A stretch of DNA of 64,000 bases from Methylobacterium amylolyticum (GTDB lineage Bacteria > Pseudomonadota > Alphaproteobacteria > Rhizobiales > Beijerinckiaceae): contig NZ_JAUYZI010000025.1 in NCBI RefSeq assembly GCF_030700245.1, positions 36,867 to 100,866 on the forward strand. The letters run 5' to 3'. The translations under genes were made by a program, and so were the position numbers. Below the pieces are notes generated by a model. It made no database searches. It saw only the letters and a list, made by a program, of their open reading frames with translations, and had not been told where the DNA came from. Every line of letters starts with the position of its first letter. The first letter of the stretch is position 1. Of the stretch, positions 16,451 through 26,624 are shown piece by piece.

Positions 16451-17569
16451 TCAGGTCCAGTACAGGACGCGCGCCGCCGGCAGGTCGCGGGCGATGGACG
16501 CGGTGAGGTGGGCGCGCATCGCGTCCATCACCGGCTTGCGCAGCACGAACTTCACCGAGCCGAACTTGGTGAGCTTGCGCGCGCGCACGCCCTCGTCGAG
16601 CGGCAGGTCGGAGCCCGGATACCAGCCCTGGAGCACCGTCTTCGAGCCCGGCGTGAAGCGGTGGGTGATCAGCTCCGCGGTCAGGTCGAGATCCGGCACG
16701 CCGGTGAGCGCATCGGCCGCATCGCGGATCAGGCCGTCATAGGCCGCCGCCCAATCCGCCATCGGCAGGATCGGCGCGATCGTCAGGCCGACCGGGTAGC
16801 CGGCCAGCGCCGCCGCCCGCAACGCCCCGAGCCGCGCGTCGAGCCCGTCGGTGCCGCCCTCGTAGCGGGCGGCGGGGCGGGCGTTGACCGAGAACCGGAT
16901 GCGGGTGCGTCGGTTGTGGGCGAGGCCGAGCAGGGGCTCGATGGCGGCGAACTTGGTGGTGAAGCGCAGTTGCACCGGCGCCTCCCAGGCGCCGAAATGC
17001 CGGATCGCCGCCGAGAGCGACCCGGTGAGGTGCTCGATGCCCAGCGGGTCGGTGTAGCAGGAGGCCTCGAAGGTGGTGCCCTCGTGCGCGCGGGCGTCGG
17101 AGCCCGAGGTCACGGCGCCGCGGCCGAGATAGCCGGCGAGGTTGCCGAGGATCGCGTCGAGGTTGGCGTAGGCGCGGGTCACCGGCGGTCCCGACAGCGA
17201 GCCCGCGAGGTAGCAGTACTGGCAATGGGCCGGGCATCCCTCGGCGAGGTCGAAGCGCCAGTCGGCCGAGGGCGGGATCGGCTGGAGCCGCAGCTTGGTC
17301 GGCGGCGCCACGGTCAGTGCCAGGGTCGCCTTGGCCTCGGCGTAGGCCCGGCGCGGGTCGGGGCCGCCGAGGCCCGCGAGCCGGTTCGCGCGCAGGCGCT
17401 CGACGGGGATCCCCAGCGCCTCCGCCCGGGCCAGCATCGCCCGCCCGTGCGCGTGCTCCAGCGCGGCGGGCGTGGCCAGGACGCGGCGCGGGCGCCACAG
17501 CCGGACGGACCGGCGTGGACCCTGTGCGGGTGCACAATCTTTGGGGGCGAGTTCGGGCGCACCTTGCAT
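16451..17569 (-). CDS. Spore photoproduct lyase family radical SAM protein
   Basis: A 372-residue radical SAM enzyme. The cluster motif CPAHCQYC (Cys112, Cys116, Cys119) has the CxxxCxxC spacing and flanking LAEGCPAHCQYCYLAGSL typical of SplB and its proteobacterial relatives. TFEASCYTDPLGIEHLTG contains Cys171, which lines up with the H-atom-donor Cys141 of Bacillus SplB. SplB reverses the thymine dimer 5-thyminyl-5,6-dihydrothymine in spores; the host here shows no sporulation genes, so the substrate is open. It heads an operon with the 2H and PAP2 genes and is divergent from the AlgX-like gene. Confidence 0.85.
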   Translation of the reverse strand: MQGAPELAPKDCAPAQGPRRSVRLWRPRRVLATPAALEHAHGRAMLARAEALGIPVERLRANRLAGLGGPDPRRAYAEAKATLALTVAPPTKLRLQPIPPSADWRFDLAEGCPAHCQYCYLAGSLSGPPVTRAYANLDAILGNLAGYLGRGAVTSGSDARAHEGTTFEASCYTDPLGIEHLTGSLSAAIRHFGAWEAPVQLRFTTKFAAIEPLLGLAHNRRTRIRFSVNARPAARYEGGTDGLDARLGALRAAALAGYPVGLTIAPILPMADWAAAYDGLIRDAADALTGVPDLDLTAELITHRFTPGSKTVLQGWYPGSDLPLDEGVRARKLTKFGSVKFVLRKPVMDAMRAHLTASIARDLPAARVLYWT

Positions 17570-17641
17570 GCCTCGGGAACGCGGAGCGACCCGCCCGGCT
17601 CCGCCCTATGCGGCTTGGCCGGAGGCGGCTAATGGTCCGCC

Positions 17642-18628
17642 ATGGTCGGCAGGCGCACAGGCGGGGCATTCGACGGCGACGGCGTGCATGTCGGGCGGGA
17701 CGGCTGGCTCTTCCTCACCGGCGGCACGAACCGCGTCCTGGATCGCTACCGGAGCGGCCTGCGCCAGTGGCGGCTGCTGCGCGGCTGGGCGCGTCTGATC
17801 GCGCAGCGCGCCGCCCGGGCCGACCGGCTCGGCATCCGCTGCCTGCACGTGGTCGTCCCGGAGAAGCTCTCGGTCTACGACAACATGACCGACGGCCTGC
17901 GCTACGACCCGCGCAACGCCTCGACCCGGCAACTCGCCCGGCGGCTCGCGCGCAACCCGGCCTATCTCGACCTGCTGGCCCCGCTGCGCGCCGGCCGCGA
18001 CGGGCCGGTGCCGCTCTACCTGCGCACCGACACGCACTGGACCGTGGAGGGCTGCCTGCTGGCCTACCGCGCCATCATGCGGGCGCTGGGCGCGCTGCCG
18101 CCGGCCGACATCGCCGCGCGGCCGCGCAACCGCACCAAGCAGGTGATGGACCTCGGCGACAAGCTGCCGGACCGGCCCCGCGAGGCGGTGGAGCGGATCA
18201 CCCTGCTGCGCGACGCGAGCCGGGTCGAGGTCGGCCCGCTCCAGGCGCGCTACGAGGCCGAGGGGCGCGACCGCCAGCTCCACGTCGGCGCGCACGTGGT
18301 CTACCGCAACGCCGGGGACGGGGCCGATCCGCGCCGCCTCGTCCTGTTCGGCGATTCCTGCGCCCATTTCGACCCGTTCATGCTCACCGGGCTGCTCGCC
18401 GAGAGCTTCCGCGAAGTGCACTTCGTCTGGTCGTCCGCCCTCGATTGGGCCTATATCGAGCGCGTCCGCCCCGACATTCTCCTGTTCGAGATCGCCGAGC
18501 GCTTCCTCGCGCGCCTCCCCGCCGACGATTACGACGTGGCGGTTGCCGGGCGGCGCGGCACGGCGGGGCGGCTTGGAGCGGACGGCGCGGCTCCGCCCTC
18601 GCCGGACGAGGCCGCGCCCGGGTTTTGA
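17642..18628 (+). CDS. AlgX/AlgJ-like SGNH-hydrolase-fold acetyltransferase
   Basis: A 328-residue protein with DGVHVGRDGWLFLTGGTNRVLDRY at the N-terminus, DTHWTVEGCLLAY near residue 140 and LVLFGDSCAHFDPFML near 240: the Asp-His and GDS elements of the AlgX/AlgJ family that O-acetylate polysaccharides. No signal peptide is evident, unlike Pseudomonas AlgX, so it may be cytoplasmic or start differently. The last 40 residues are low-complexity. There is no MBOAT-type AlgI partner nearby. It is divergent from the SPL gene with 72 bases between starts. Confidence 0.75.
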   Translation: MVGRRTGGAFDGDGVHVGRDGWLFLTGGTNRVLDRYRSGLRQWRLLRGWARLIAQRAARADRLGIRCLHVVVPEKLSVYDNMTDGLRYDPRNASTRQLARRLARNPAYLDLLAPLRAGRDGPVPLYLRTDTHWTVEGCLLAYRAIMRALGALPPADIAARPRNRTKQVMDLGDKLPDRPREAVERITLLRDASRVEVGPLQARYEAEGRDRQLHVGAHVVYRNAGDGADPRRLVLFGDSCAHFDPFMLTGLLAESFREVHFVWSSALDWAYIERVRPDILLFEIAERFLARLPADDYDVAVAGRRGTAGRLGADGAAPPSPDEAAPGF

Positions 18629-18646
18629 GGCCGGCGCCCGCGCGCC

Positions 18647-18895
18647 CTACTCGCGAGCCCCGTCCTGGACGGACTTGGCCGCGGCGACGGCGCGCACGAA
18701 GGCCAGAACCTCGCGGCGTTCCGCCTCCGCCAGCCCGGACCAGTGCCGCAGCAGCTCCGTGGCGCCGGCGAGGTCGGCCGGCGCGTCCGCGTCGAGGAAG
18801 GCGTGCCGGGGCTGACTCAGGACTTCGGCGATGCGTGCCAGGGTGCTGGCGGCGCGGCGTCGATCACCGTCGTCGCGGGGGAAATCGTCCGGCAC
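18647..18895 (-). CDS. Small hypothetical protein (82 aa)
   Basis: The translation runs MPDDFPRDDGDRRRAASTLARI, HAFLDADAPADLAGATELL, then SGLAEAERREVLAFVRAVAAAK. It looks like an all-helical soluble protein with an acidic start, and codon use fits the neighbourhood. No family is recognised. It is convergent with the AlgX-like gene (18 bases between ends). Its promoter would fall in the long gene-free region upstream. Confidence 0.6.
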   Translation of the reverse strand: MPDDFPRDDGDRRRAASTLARIAEVLSQPRHAFLDADAPADLAGATELLRHWSGLAEAERREVLAFVRAVAAAKSVQDGARE

Positions 18896-19367
18896 GCGCG
18901 CCTCCCCGGGCGACCCGGCCTCGCGGTCGTCCGAAGCTCGCCGATACGGAGCCCGGATTGATCTGGTCGCCTACATAGGTTGTGGTTCGGTGGACCGATG
19001 GCGCAGACGGAAAGTCGAGTGGCGTCGGTGGCATCCGGTGGATCCTTCTCAGGACTTCACGGCAAGATGATCGTCTCAGAAATATTCGATACACGCGCGA
19101 GATATTACATCTGTATTTCCGAAATTATTGCCAATTGTAACTTGCTCGCCCTGTAAGACGTCCTGCGAATGCTGTTGTTTGTCCTCGTGAAACAGGGTCT
19201 GGGCCGGGCGAAGAACGGAGGACGGTCCGGCAGCCCCCTCGACTGAGGGCCGTGCACCGCCGCCGGGACCGCGCCGGGCGGACCGATGCGGCCGGTCCGC
19301 CCCGCGAGGGGTGTCGCCCTTATGCCCCCCGCAGGTCTCGTGCCCCCCGGAGGTCCCGTGCCCGTCG
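18896..19367. other. Long intergenic region with an AT-rich island
   Basis: About 470 bases separate the small hypothetical gene from the CoA-transferase-like gene. The part at 19081-19140 has only 20 G+C of 60, strikingly low for this genome. The remainder is GC-rich and has no protein-like frame with a ribosome-binding site. It may hold promoters for the minus-strand gene at 18895 or be the scar of an old insertion; no terminal repeats or transposase remnants are seen. Confidence 0.5.
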
Positions 19368-20744
19368 TCAGCCCGGCCCCGCGCTCCAGGCCGGCGCGTC
19401 GGATCCGAGCCGCCGCGCCGGGCGGTCCCAGCGCATCGCCGCACCCGCGACCGAGAGGGGCGGCCGGAGCCGCCGCGCCGGCCCCCAGGCGGTCGCCTCG
19501 ACGGCCTGTGCGAGGTCGGCAGCAGTCTCCGGGGCCGGCGGCTCTGCGGCCGCCGCGGGCCCCGCCGCAGCCAGCAGCGCGGCCGTGCGGGCCAGCGACA
19601 GGCGCGCGTCCCCGCTGGTCCTGCGTGCCAGCAGGCGTAGGGCGGCGGCGGCCGCGATGTAGCCCGTGGCGTGGTCGAGCGCCTGGACCGGCAGCGGCAC
19701 CGGCCGAACGGCCTCGCGCCACGCCTGTCCCGCGGCGGCGATCCCCGTGCTCATCTGCACGAGGCTGTCGAAGCCGCGCCGCCGGGCCCAGGGGCCGGTC
19801 CAGCCGTAGGCGTCGAGGCCGACATCGATCAGTCCCGGTGCGATCCGGCGGCGCTCCGCCGCGCCGTAGCCGAGCCCCTCCAGGGCGCCGGGCCGGTAGC
19901 CGTGCAGCAGCACGTCGGCTCCGGCGAGCAGCCGCTCGAAGGTCGCGCGGTCTTCAGGAGTTCGCAGGTCGAGACGGGCGCAGGCCTTGCCGACCGTCAC
20001 CTCGGGCGCGAGCGCCGGCTCGTCCCAGTCCGGCGGGTCGATCCGCAGCACGTCCGCGCCGTAGCCGGCGAGGAAGCGGCTCGCCACCGGGCCCGCGAGC
20101 ACGCGGGTGAGGTCCAGGACGCGCAACCCGGCGAGTGGCCTGCCGGGACACGATTCCCGAGGAACGGGCCCGCGGCTGGGCTCGGCGTCGAAGGTGACCA
20201 GCGGCTCGGCCGCCACCGCCCGGCCCTGCGGGTGCGCCGCCCAGGCCGGACCGTCGCGCATCTCGGCCGCGGCGCCGCCCTCGGCGAGGATCGCCCCCTC
20301 CAGCGCGCCGGTCTCCCAGCCCGCGACCGCCCGCGCCATGCCGTCCCGGTCCACCTGCGGTCCGAGCACCCGCTCGGCCGCCGCGCGGTGACGCGGCGCG
20401 TTGGTGTGGAGGCGGATCCAGCCGTCGCGGGCGCGGTAATCGCCGGCCACCGGATCCCAGGGGGGCGGGACGCTCCAGCCCTCGGGCCGCACCGAGGTGG
20501 CGAACCAGAACGACGCGAGCCGCCGGTCGACCTGCACAGTCGCCTCCGCGCCCGCGACCGCCTCCACGCCCGCGACCTCGGCGAGCGCCAGCCCCGCCGC
20601 CGCGATCGAGCCCGCGGCGAGATCGGTGACGGCGAAGGCGGACGACAGGGCGCCGTCGCCGGAGATGCCCAGCCGGTCGAGGGCGCCGGGTGGCCCGTCG
20701 AGCGCCGCCCAGATCTCGGCGGCGACGCGTGCGGCCTGCTGCAT
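19368..20744 (-). CDS. CaiB/BaiF (class III) CoA-transferase-like protein
   Basis: 458 residues. The class III start motif LAGLRVLDLTRVLAGPVASRFLAGYGADVLRID is clear but lies near residue 208 rather than the N-terminus. The first 200 residues (DYRARDGWIRLHTNAPRHRAAAERVLG) resemble the later part of the family. The middle has LLHGYRPGALEGLGYG and GFDSLVQMSTGIAAAG. The chain therefore looks like two half-domains in an unusual order, and may lack the standard catalytic Asp. The substrate acid and CoA donor are unknown. It is divergent from the ABC ATPase gene, 86 bases apart. Confidence 0.8.
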   Translation of the reverse strand: MQQAARVAAEIWAALDGPPGALDRLGISGDGALSSAFAVTDLAAGSIAAAGLALAEVAGVEAVAGAEATVQVDRRLASFWFATSVRPEGWSVPPPWDPVAGDYRARDGWIRLHTNAPRHRAAAERVLGPQVDRDGMARAVAGWETGALEGAILAEGGAAAEMRDGPAWAAHPQGRAVAAEPLVTFDAEPSRGPVPRESCPGRPLAGLRVLDLTRVLAGPVASRFLAGYGADVLRIDPPDWDEPALAPEVTVGKACARLDLRTPEDRATFERLLAGADVLLHGYRPGALEGLGYGAAERRRIAPGLIDVGLDAYGWTGPWARRRGFDSLVQMSTGIAAAGQAWREAVRPVPLPVQALDHATGYIAAAAALRLLARRTSGDARLSLARTAALLAAAGPAAAAEPPAPETAADLAQAVEATAWGPARRLRPPLSVAGAAMRWDRPARRLGSDAPAWSAGPG

Positions 20745-20830
20745 GGCCCTCCCCGGCTCCTGCCTGCACCGGAAGCCTTATCTCGGGCGGTATACTAGGG
20801 TCCGCCCGCGGGCGCGCTATAAGAGCGCCC

Positions 20831-22480
<1,650 letters not shown>

Positions 22481-22483
22481 GCC

Positions 22484-23704
22484 GTGCCGCGCGCCCTCCT
22501 CATCGTGCTCGATTCGGTGGGCATCGGCGGGGCCCCGGACGCGGGCGCCTACGGGGACGCGGGCGCCGACACGCTCGGCCACATCGCCGAGGCCTGCGCC
22601 GAGGGCCGCGGCGACCGGCCGGGCCTGCGCGCCGGCCCGCTGCGGCTGCCGCATCTCTCCGGTCTCGGCCTCGGGCTGGCCTGCGCGGGGGCGACGGGCC
22701 GGGTGCCGCCGGGCCTCGAACAGCGGGGCGAACCGCGCGCCGCCTACGGCCACGCGGTCGAGCGGGCGGCGGGCAAGGACACCCCGTCCGGCCACTGGGA
22801 GATCGCCGGCCTCGCCCTGACCGAGCCCTGGGGCCACTTCCCCGACGCGCGGCCCTGCTTCCCGTCCGAGCTGACGGCGGCGCTGATCGCGCGGGGCGGC
22901 CTGCCAGGGATCCTCGGCGACCGCCACGCCGCGGGCGTCGCGCTGATCGACGCACTCGGCGCCGAGCACGTCCGGACGGGCAAGCCGATCTGCTACACCT
23001 CCGCCGACAGCGTGTTCCAGATCGCCGTCCACGAGGACGTCTTCGGGCTCGACCGGCTCACCGACCTGTGCCGGATCGCCCGGGAGCTGTGCGACCCCTA
23101 CCGGGTCTGCCGCGTCATCGCCCGCCCCTTCGTCGGCTCCGCGGAAACGGGCTTCCGGCGCACGGCCAACCGCAGGGATTTCGCCGTGCCGCCTCCGGGG
23201 CCGACGCTTCTCGACCGGGCCGGGGCGGCGGGCCGGGCGACCGTCAGCGTCGGCAAGATCGGCGACATCTTCGCCCACCGCGCCACCGGCCGCGAGATCA
23301 AGCCCGGCGGCAACGCGGCCTGCCTCGACGCCGCGCTCGAGGCCATGGCGGACCTCCCGGACGGCGGCCTCGTCTTCGTCAACCTCGTCGATTTCGACAC
23401 CGAGCACGGCCACCGCAGGGACGTGCCGGGCTACGCGGCCGAGCTGGAGGCGTTCGACGCCCGCGTGCCCGGGATCCTGTCGGCCCTGAGTCCGGGCGAC
23501 CTCGCGGTGATCACTGCCGATCACGGCAACGATCCGACCTGGGCCGGCACCGACCACACCCGCGAGCAGGTCCCGATCCTGGCCTTCGGGCCGGGCCTCG
23601 CCCCCGGCGGGATCGGCCGCCGCGACACGTTCGCCGACATCGGCGCCACGCTCGCCCGCCACCTCGGCCTGACCTGGGACGGGGCCGGGCATCCGTTCCT
23701 GTAG
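22484..23704 (+). CDS. deoB: Phosphopentomutase
   Basis: A 406-residue enzyme that interconverts ribose or deoxyribose 1-phosphate and 5-phosphate in nucleoside salvage. Metal and phosphate ligands of the alkaline-phosphatase fold are visible: LLIVLDSVGIGGAPDA at the start, KDTPSGHWE near residue 97, VDFDTEHGHRRD near 305, ITADHGNDPTWAGTDHTREQVPIL near 345. Length fits the family. It starts with GTG three bases after the ABC ATPase gene and is followed 17 bases later by the DUF1192 gene. Confidence 0.96.
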   Translation: MPRALLIVLDSVGIGGAPDAGAYGDAGADTLGHIAEACAEGRGDRPGLRAGPLRLPHLSGLGLGLACAGATGRVPPGLEQRGEPRAAYGHAVERAAGKDTPSGHWEIAGLALTEPWGHFPDARPCFPSELTAALIARGGLPGILGDRHAAGVALIDALGAEHVRTGKPICYTSADSVFQIAVHEDVFGLDRLTDLCRIARELCDPYRVCRVIARPFVGSAETGFRRTANRRDFAVPPPGPTLLDRAGAAGRATVSVGKIGDIFAHRATGREIKPGGNAACLDAALEAMADLPDGGLVFVNLVDFDTEHGHRRDVPGYAAELEAFDARVPGILSALSPGDLAVITADHGNDPTWAGTDHTREQVPILAFGPGLAPGGIGRRDTFADIGATLARHLGLTWDGAGHPFL

Positions 23705-23721
23705 GGAGGCCGTCGAAAGCG

Positions 23722-23913
23722 ATGCGGGACGAGGACGACCGGCCGCGCAAGCGCGTGGCCCACGAGATCGGGCAGCCGCTCGACACGCTGTCGCTCGCCG
23801 ACCTCGACGAGCGGGTGGCGCTGCTGCGCGCCGAGATCGCCCGGATCGAGGCGGCCCGGGCCGCCAAGCAGGCCGCCCAGGGCGCGGCCGACGCGTTCTT
23901 CAAGCGGGGCTGA
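23722..23913 (+). CDS. DUF1192 family protein
   Basis: A 63-residue protein: MRDEDDRPRKRVAHEIGQPL, then LSLADLDERVALLRAEIARIEA and a short Lys/Ala tail. This is the DUF1192 pattern, a small coiled-coil-forming protein restricted mainly to alphaproteobacteria and of unknown function. It is tightly packed between deoB and the kinase gene (2 bases to the next start), so it is probably translated from the same mRNA. Confidence 0.85.
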   Translation: MRDEDDRPRKRVAHEIGQPLDTLSLADLDERVALLRAEIARIEAARAAKQAAQGAADAFFKRG

Positions 23914-23915
23914 GC

Positions 23916-25244
23916 GTGGACCGCGACGAGACCCTGCGCGCCCTGCGGCGCGGCGACCTCGCGGGCGCCCGGGAAATCCGCCTGCCCGCAGGCCTCACCG
24001 CCTTCCCGGACGAGGTGTTCGGGCTCGCCGACACGCTGGAGGTGCTCGACCTCGGCGTCGGGCGCTTCGCCCTGCCGGACGACCTCGGCCGGCTCAAGCG
24101 CCTGCGGGTGCTGTTCTGCTCCGGCAACCCGTTCGAGCGCCTGCCCCCGGCGCTCGGCGGCTGCCCGGCGCTCAGCCAGATCGGCTTCCGCGGCTGCGGC
24201 ATCCGCGAGGTGCCCGCCGAGTCCCTGCCGCCGCTGCTGCGCTGGGCGACGCTCACCGACAACCGGATCGAGACCCTGCCCGCCGCGCTCGGCGAGCGGC
24301 CGGCGCTCCGGAAGCTGATGCTCGCCGGCAACCGGCTCGCGGCCCTGCCGGACAGCCTCGCGGGGGCGGAGAACCTGGAGCTGATCCGGCTGGCCTGCAA
24401 CCGCCTCGACGCGCTGCCGCCGTGGCTGACCCGCCTGCCCCGCCTCGCCTGGGTCGCCTATGCCGGCAACCCTGCCGAGCCCAAGTCGCAGACCAAGTCG
24501 CAGCCCGAGGCGGAGCCCGCGACGGAGGCTGCCGCCCCGCGCGTCCCCCGCTCGGCGGTGGAGATCGGCCCGCTCCTCGGCGAGGGCGCCTCGGGCCGGG
24601 TGCACCGGGCCCTGTGGCGCGGGCCGGAGGGCGACCGGGACGTGGCGCTCAAGCTGTTCAAGGGCGCGATGACCAGCGACGGGCTGCCCGAGCGGGAGAT
24701 GGAGGCCTGCCTCGCCGCCGGCACGCATCCCGGCCTCACCGGCGCGCTGGGCCGGCTCGACGGCGGCCCGGACGGGGCGCCGGGGCTGCTGCTGCGGCTG
24801 ATGCCGCCGGACTGGCCGGTGCTCGCCGGGCCGCCGAGCCTCGCGAGTTGCAGCCGCGACGTCTACGCCGCCGATCTGGCGCTCGAACCGGCGGTGGCCC
24901 TGCGCCTCGCGCGGGGTATCGCCGCCGCGGTCACCCACCTGCACGGCCGCCGGCTGCTCCACGGCGACGTCTACGCCCACAACATCCTGTGGGACGCCGC
25001 CGCGGGCGCGGCCGTGCTCGGCGATTTCGGCGCCGCCTCGGCGCTCCCCGCGGGTGCCGCGGGCGAGGCGCTGGCGCGGGTGGAGACGCGCGCCTTCGGC
25101 ATCCTGCTCGGCGAGCTGCTGGACCGCTGCGCCGACGGCCTCGACGGCCTGCGCGCCCTGGAGCGGGCCTGCACCGGGCCCGATCCGGCCGCCAGGCCGC
25201 CGATGGCCGAGGTTGTGGACACCCTCGACCGCGCCGGTGGGTAG
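23916..25244 (+). CDS. Leucine-rich-repeat protein with C-terminal protein kinase domain
   Basis: 442 residues. Residues 20-185 hold about seven LRR units (LEVLDLGVGRFALPDDLGRL, LRKLMLAGNRLAALPDSLAG, LELIRLACNRLDALPPWL). A low-complexity linker (about 187-210) leads to an eukaryotic-type kinase: Gly loop GEGASGRV at 222-229, Lys246 in ALKLFKG, catalytic loop HGDVYAHNI at 349-357 (HGD in place of HRD) and DFG at 370-372. All key catalytic residues are present, so it may phosphorylate proteins or small molecules. The LRRs would choose the partner. It has no membrane segment, and the GTG start follows the DUF1192 stop. Confidence 0.9.
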   Translation: MDRDETLRALRRGDLAGAREIRLPAGLTAFPDEVFGLADTLEVLDLGVGRFALPDDLGRLKRLRVLFCSGNPFERLPPALGGCPALSQIGFRGCGIREVPAESLPPLLRWATLTDNRIETLPAALGERPALRKLMLAGNRLAALPDSLAGAENLELIRLACNRLDALPPWLTRLPRLAWVAYAGNPAEPKSQTKSQPEAEPATEAAAPRVPRSAVEIGPLLGEGASGRVHRALWRGPEGDRDVALKLFKGAMTSDGLPEREMEACLAAGTHPGLTGALGRLDGGPDGAPGLLLRLMPPDWPVLAGPPSLASCSRDVYAADLALEPAVALRLARGIAAAVTHLHGRRLLHGDVYAHNILWDAAAGAAVLGDFGAASALPAGAAGEALARVETRAFGILLGELLDRCADGLDGLRALERACTGPDPAARPPMAEVVDTLDRAGG

Positions 25245-25249
25245 CGCGT

Positions 25250-26101
25250 CTACCGGATCGCGGACGGGTCGATCGCCGGCAGCTCGCCCGGCGGCAGGCC
25301 GGCGGCCGTCTGGGCCTGCGCGCCGCCGACCCCGCGGGCGCGGTTGGCGAGCGCGACGGTGAGCCGTTCGGCCGTCTCGGGCTGCATCACCGCCAGGATC
25401 TCGGCCATCTTGCGCGGGTTCATCGCCACCACGAGCGGCACCAGCACGTCGTGGCCGAGCCGGTCGAACACCCGCGCGGCCTCCTTCGGCTTCATGGTCT
25501 CGTACATCGTGACGATGCTCTTCAGCCCGTCCCGCTGCGCGGCCTCCTTGGCCTTGGCCGCGGCGTCGACCTTGTCCTCGGCCTGCTTCAGGTCGCCGAG
25601 ACCGGTCTCCAGCTTGCGCTCGGCATCGTTCAGCATCTTCTCGCGCAGGTCGAGTTCGTCGCTGCGCTGCCTGAGCGCATCGCGTCGGGCGCCGAGCTTC
25701 TCCAGCAGGGCCCGCTCGGCCGGGGAGACCGGGTCCGGCAGGGCGGGCTGCGCCTGGGGCGGCTCCGGCGGCCGCTCCGGCGGCTTGGCGCCCTCCTTCG
25801 GCGACTCCTTGGCCGCGACCGAGCCGGTCGTGGCCGGGTCCGGAATCTCGTAGCCGGTGCGGGCCTTGGCCAGCGCCCGGCCGAAATCCGGCAGGTTGCC
25901 GTCGATCGGCAGGCCGGTCTGGCTCAGGGTCAGGACCTTCAGCAGCAGCAGCCCGCCCGCCGACAGGGCCACGGCGTCCATCAGGCGCAGCTTCAGTGGC
26001 CGGGCGGGCTTCAGGCGCGAGCGGCGCAGCGCCGATCCGGCGCGGGGCGCCGCCGGCCGGGCCGGGGGCGCGGGCGGCTTAGGGGCTGGAACGCCGGTCA
26101 C
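25250..26101 (-). CDS. MotE-like flagellar motor chaperone (MgtE N-terminal-like domain)
   Basis: A 283-residue protein with a basic cytoplasmic start, one membrane segment (MDAVALSAGGLLLLKVLTL near residue 43), a Pro-rich stretch, a long coiled coil (about 115-190: LLEKLGARRDALRQRSDELDLREKMLNDAE) and a C-terminal helical domain (YETMKPKEAARVFDRL, AMNPRKMAEILAVM) like that of MotE. MotE stabilises MotC in the periplasm of rhizobia. Its GTG start overlaps the DUF6468 stop by 4 bases, the last gene of the fliL-fliM operon. Confidence 0.85.
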   Translation of the reverse strand: MTGVPAPKPPAPPARPAAPRAGSALRRSRLKPARPLKLRLMDAVALSAGGLLLLKVLTLSQTGLPIDGNLPDFGRALAKARTGYEIPDPATTGSVAAKESPKEGAKPPERPPEPPQAQPALPDPVSPAERALLEKLGARRDALRQRSDELDLREKMLNDAERKLETGLGDLKQAEDKVDAAAKAKEAAQRDGLKSIVTMYETMKPKEAARVFDRLGHDVLVPLVVAMNPRKMAEILAVMQPETAERLTVALANRARGVGGAQAQTAAGLPPGELPAIDPSAIR

Positions 26102-26622
26102 GCCGCGCGCGCCCGCACGCGCGCCAGGGCACGCTCGGTCATCGCCAGGGCGGCGGCGGCGGCGGCGCCGAGGCGCTCGCCGTTCGGGCTCTCGGGCTCG
26201 GGCGGCGGCTCGGGGCGCCGCGGCGGCGCCGGAGGCTCGACCCGGGCCGCGTGCGCCTGCGCGGGGGCGCCCTGCGGCGGCTGGGCGCGCGCGCCCTGCA
26301 TCTGCGCGACGATGGCGCCGACGCGGGCGATCACGCCCTCCCCGGCCTCGACCTGCGCGGCGAGCTCGGCGGCGCGGACGCCCGCCGTCTCGATGCGCGC
26401 GTTGAGGGTGCGGTCGCACTCGTCGATCGCCGCGCGCAGGCCGGCGATCGCCCGCTCCGCGGTGCCGGTGGCGACCATCAGGTCGCCGATCGTCCCGCGC
26501 AGGGCCGCCTCGTCGCCCTTGAGCTGGCCGATCCGGCGCGACAGGCGCACCGAGCTGACGATCGTCGCCGCCAGCAGCACCGCCACCAGCAGGTCGGCGA
26601 AGAGGGTGACGAACAGAGACAT
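26098..26622 (-). CDS. DUF6468 family flagellar-operon protein
   Basis: A 174-residue protein with one N-terminal membrane helix (MSLFVTLFADLLVAVLLAATIVSS) followed by a coiled coil (RLSRRIGQLKGDEAALRGTIGDLM) and a Pro-rich linker, ending in an Ala-rich helix. DUF6468 genes sit between fliM and motE-like genes in alphaproteobacterial flagellar operons; their function is unknown. It is packed 2 bases after fliM and overlaps the motE-like gene, so it is part of the same transcript. Confidence 0.8.
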   Translation of the reverse strand: MSLFVTLFADLLVAVLLAATIVSSVRLSRRIGQLKGDEAALRGTIGDLMVATGTAERAIAGLRAAIDECDRTLNARIETAGVRAAELAAQVEAGEGVIARVGAIVAQMQGARAQPPQGAPAQAHAARVEPPAPPRRPEPPPEPESPNGERLGAAAAAALAMTERALARVRARAA

Positions 26623-26624
26623 GG

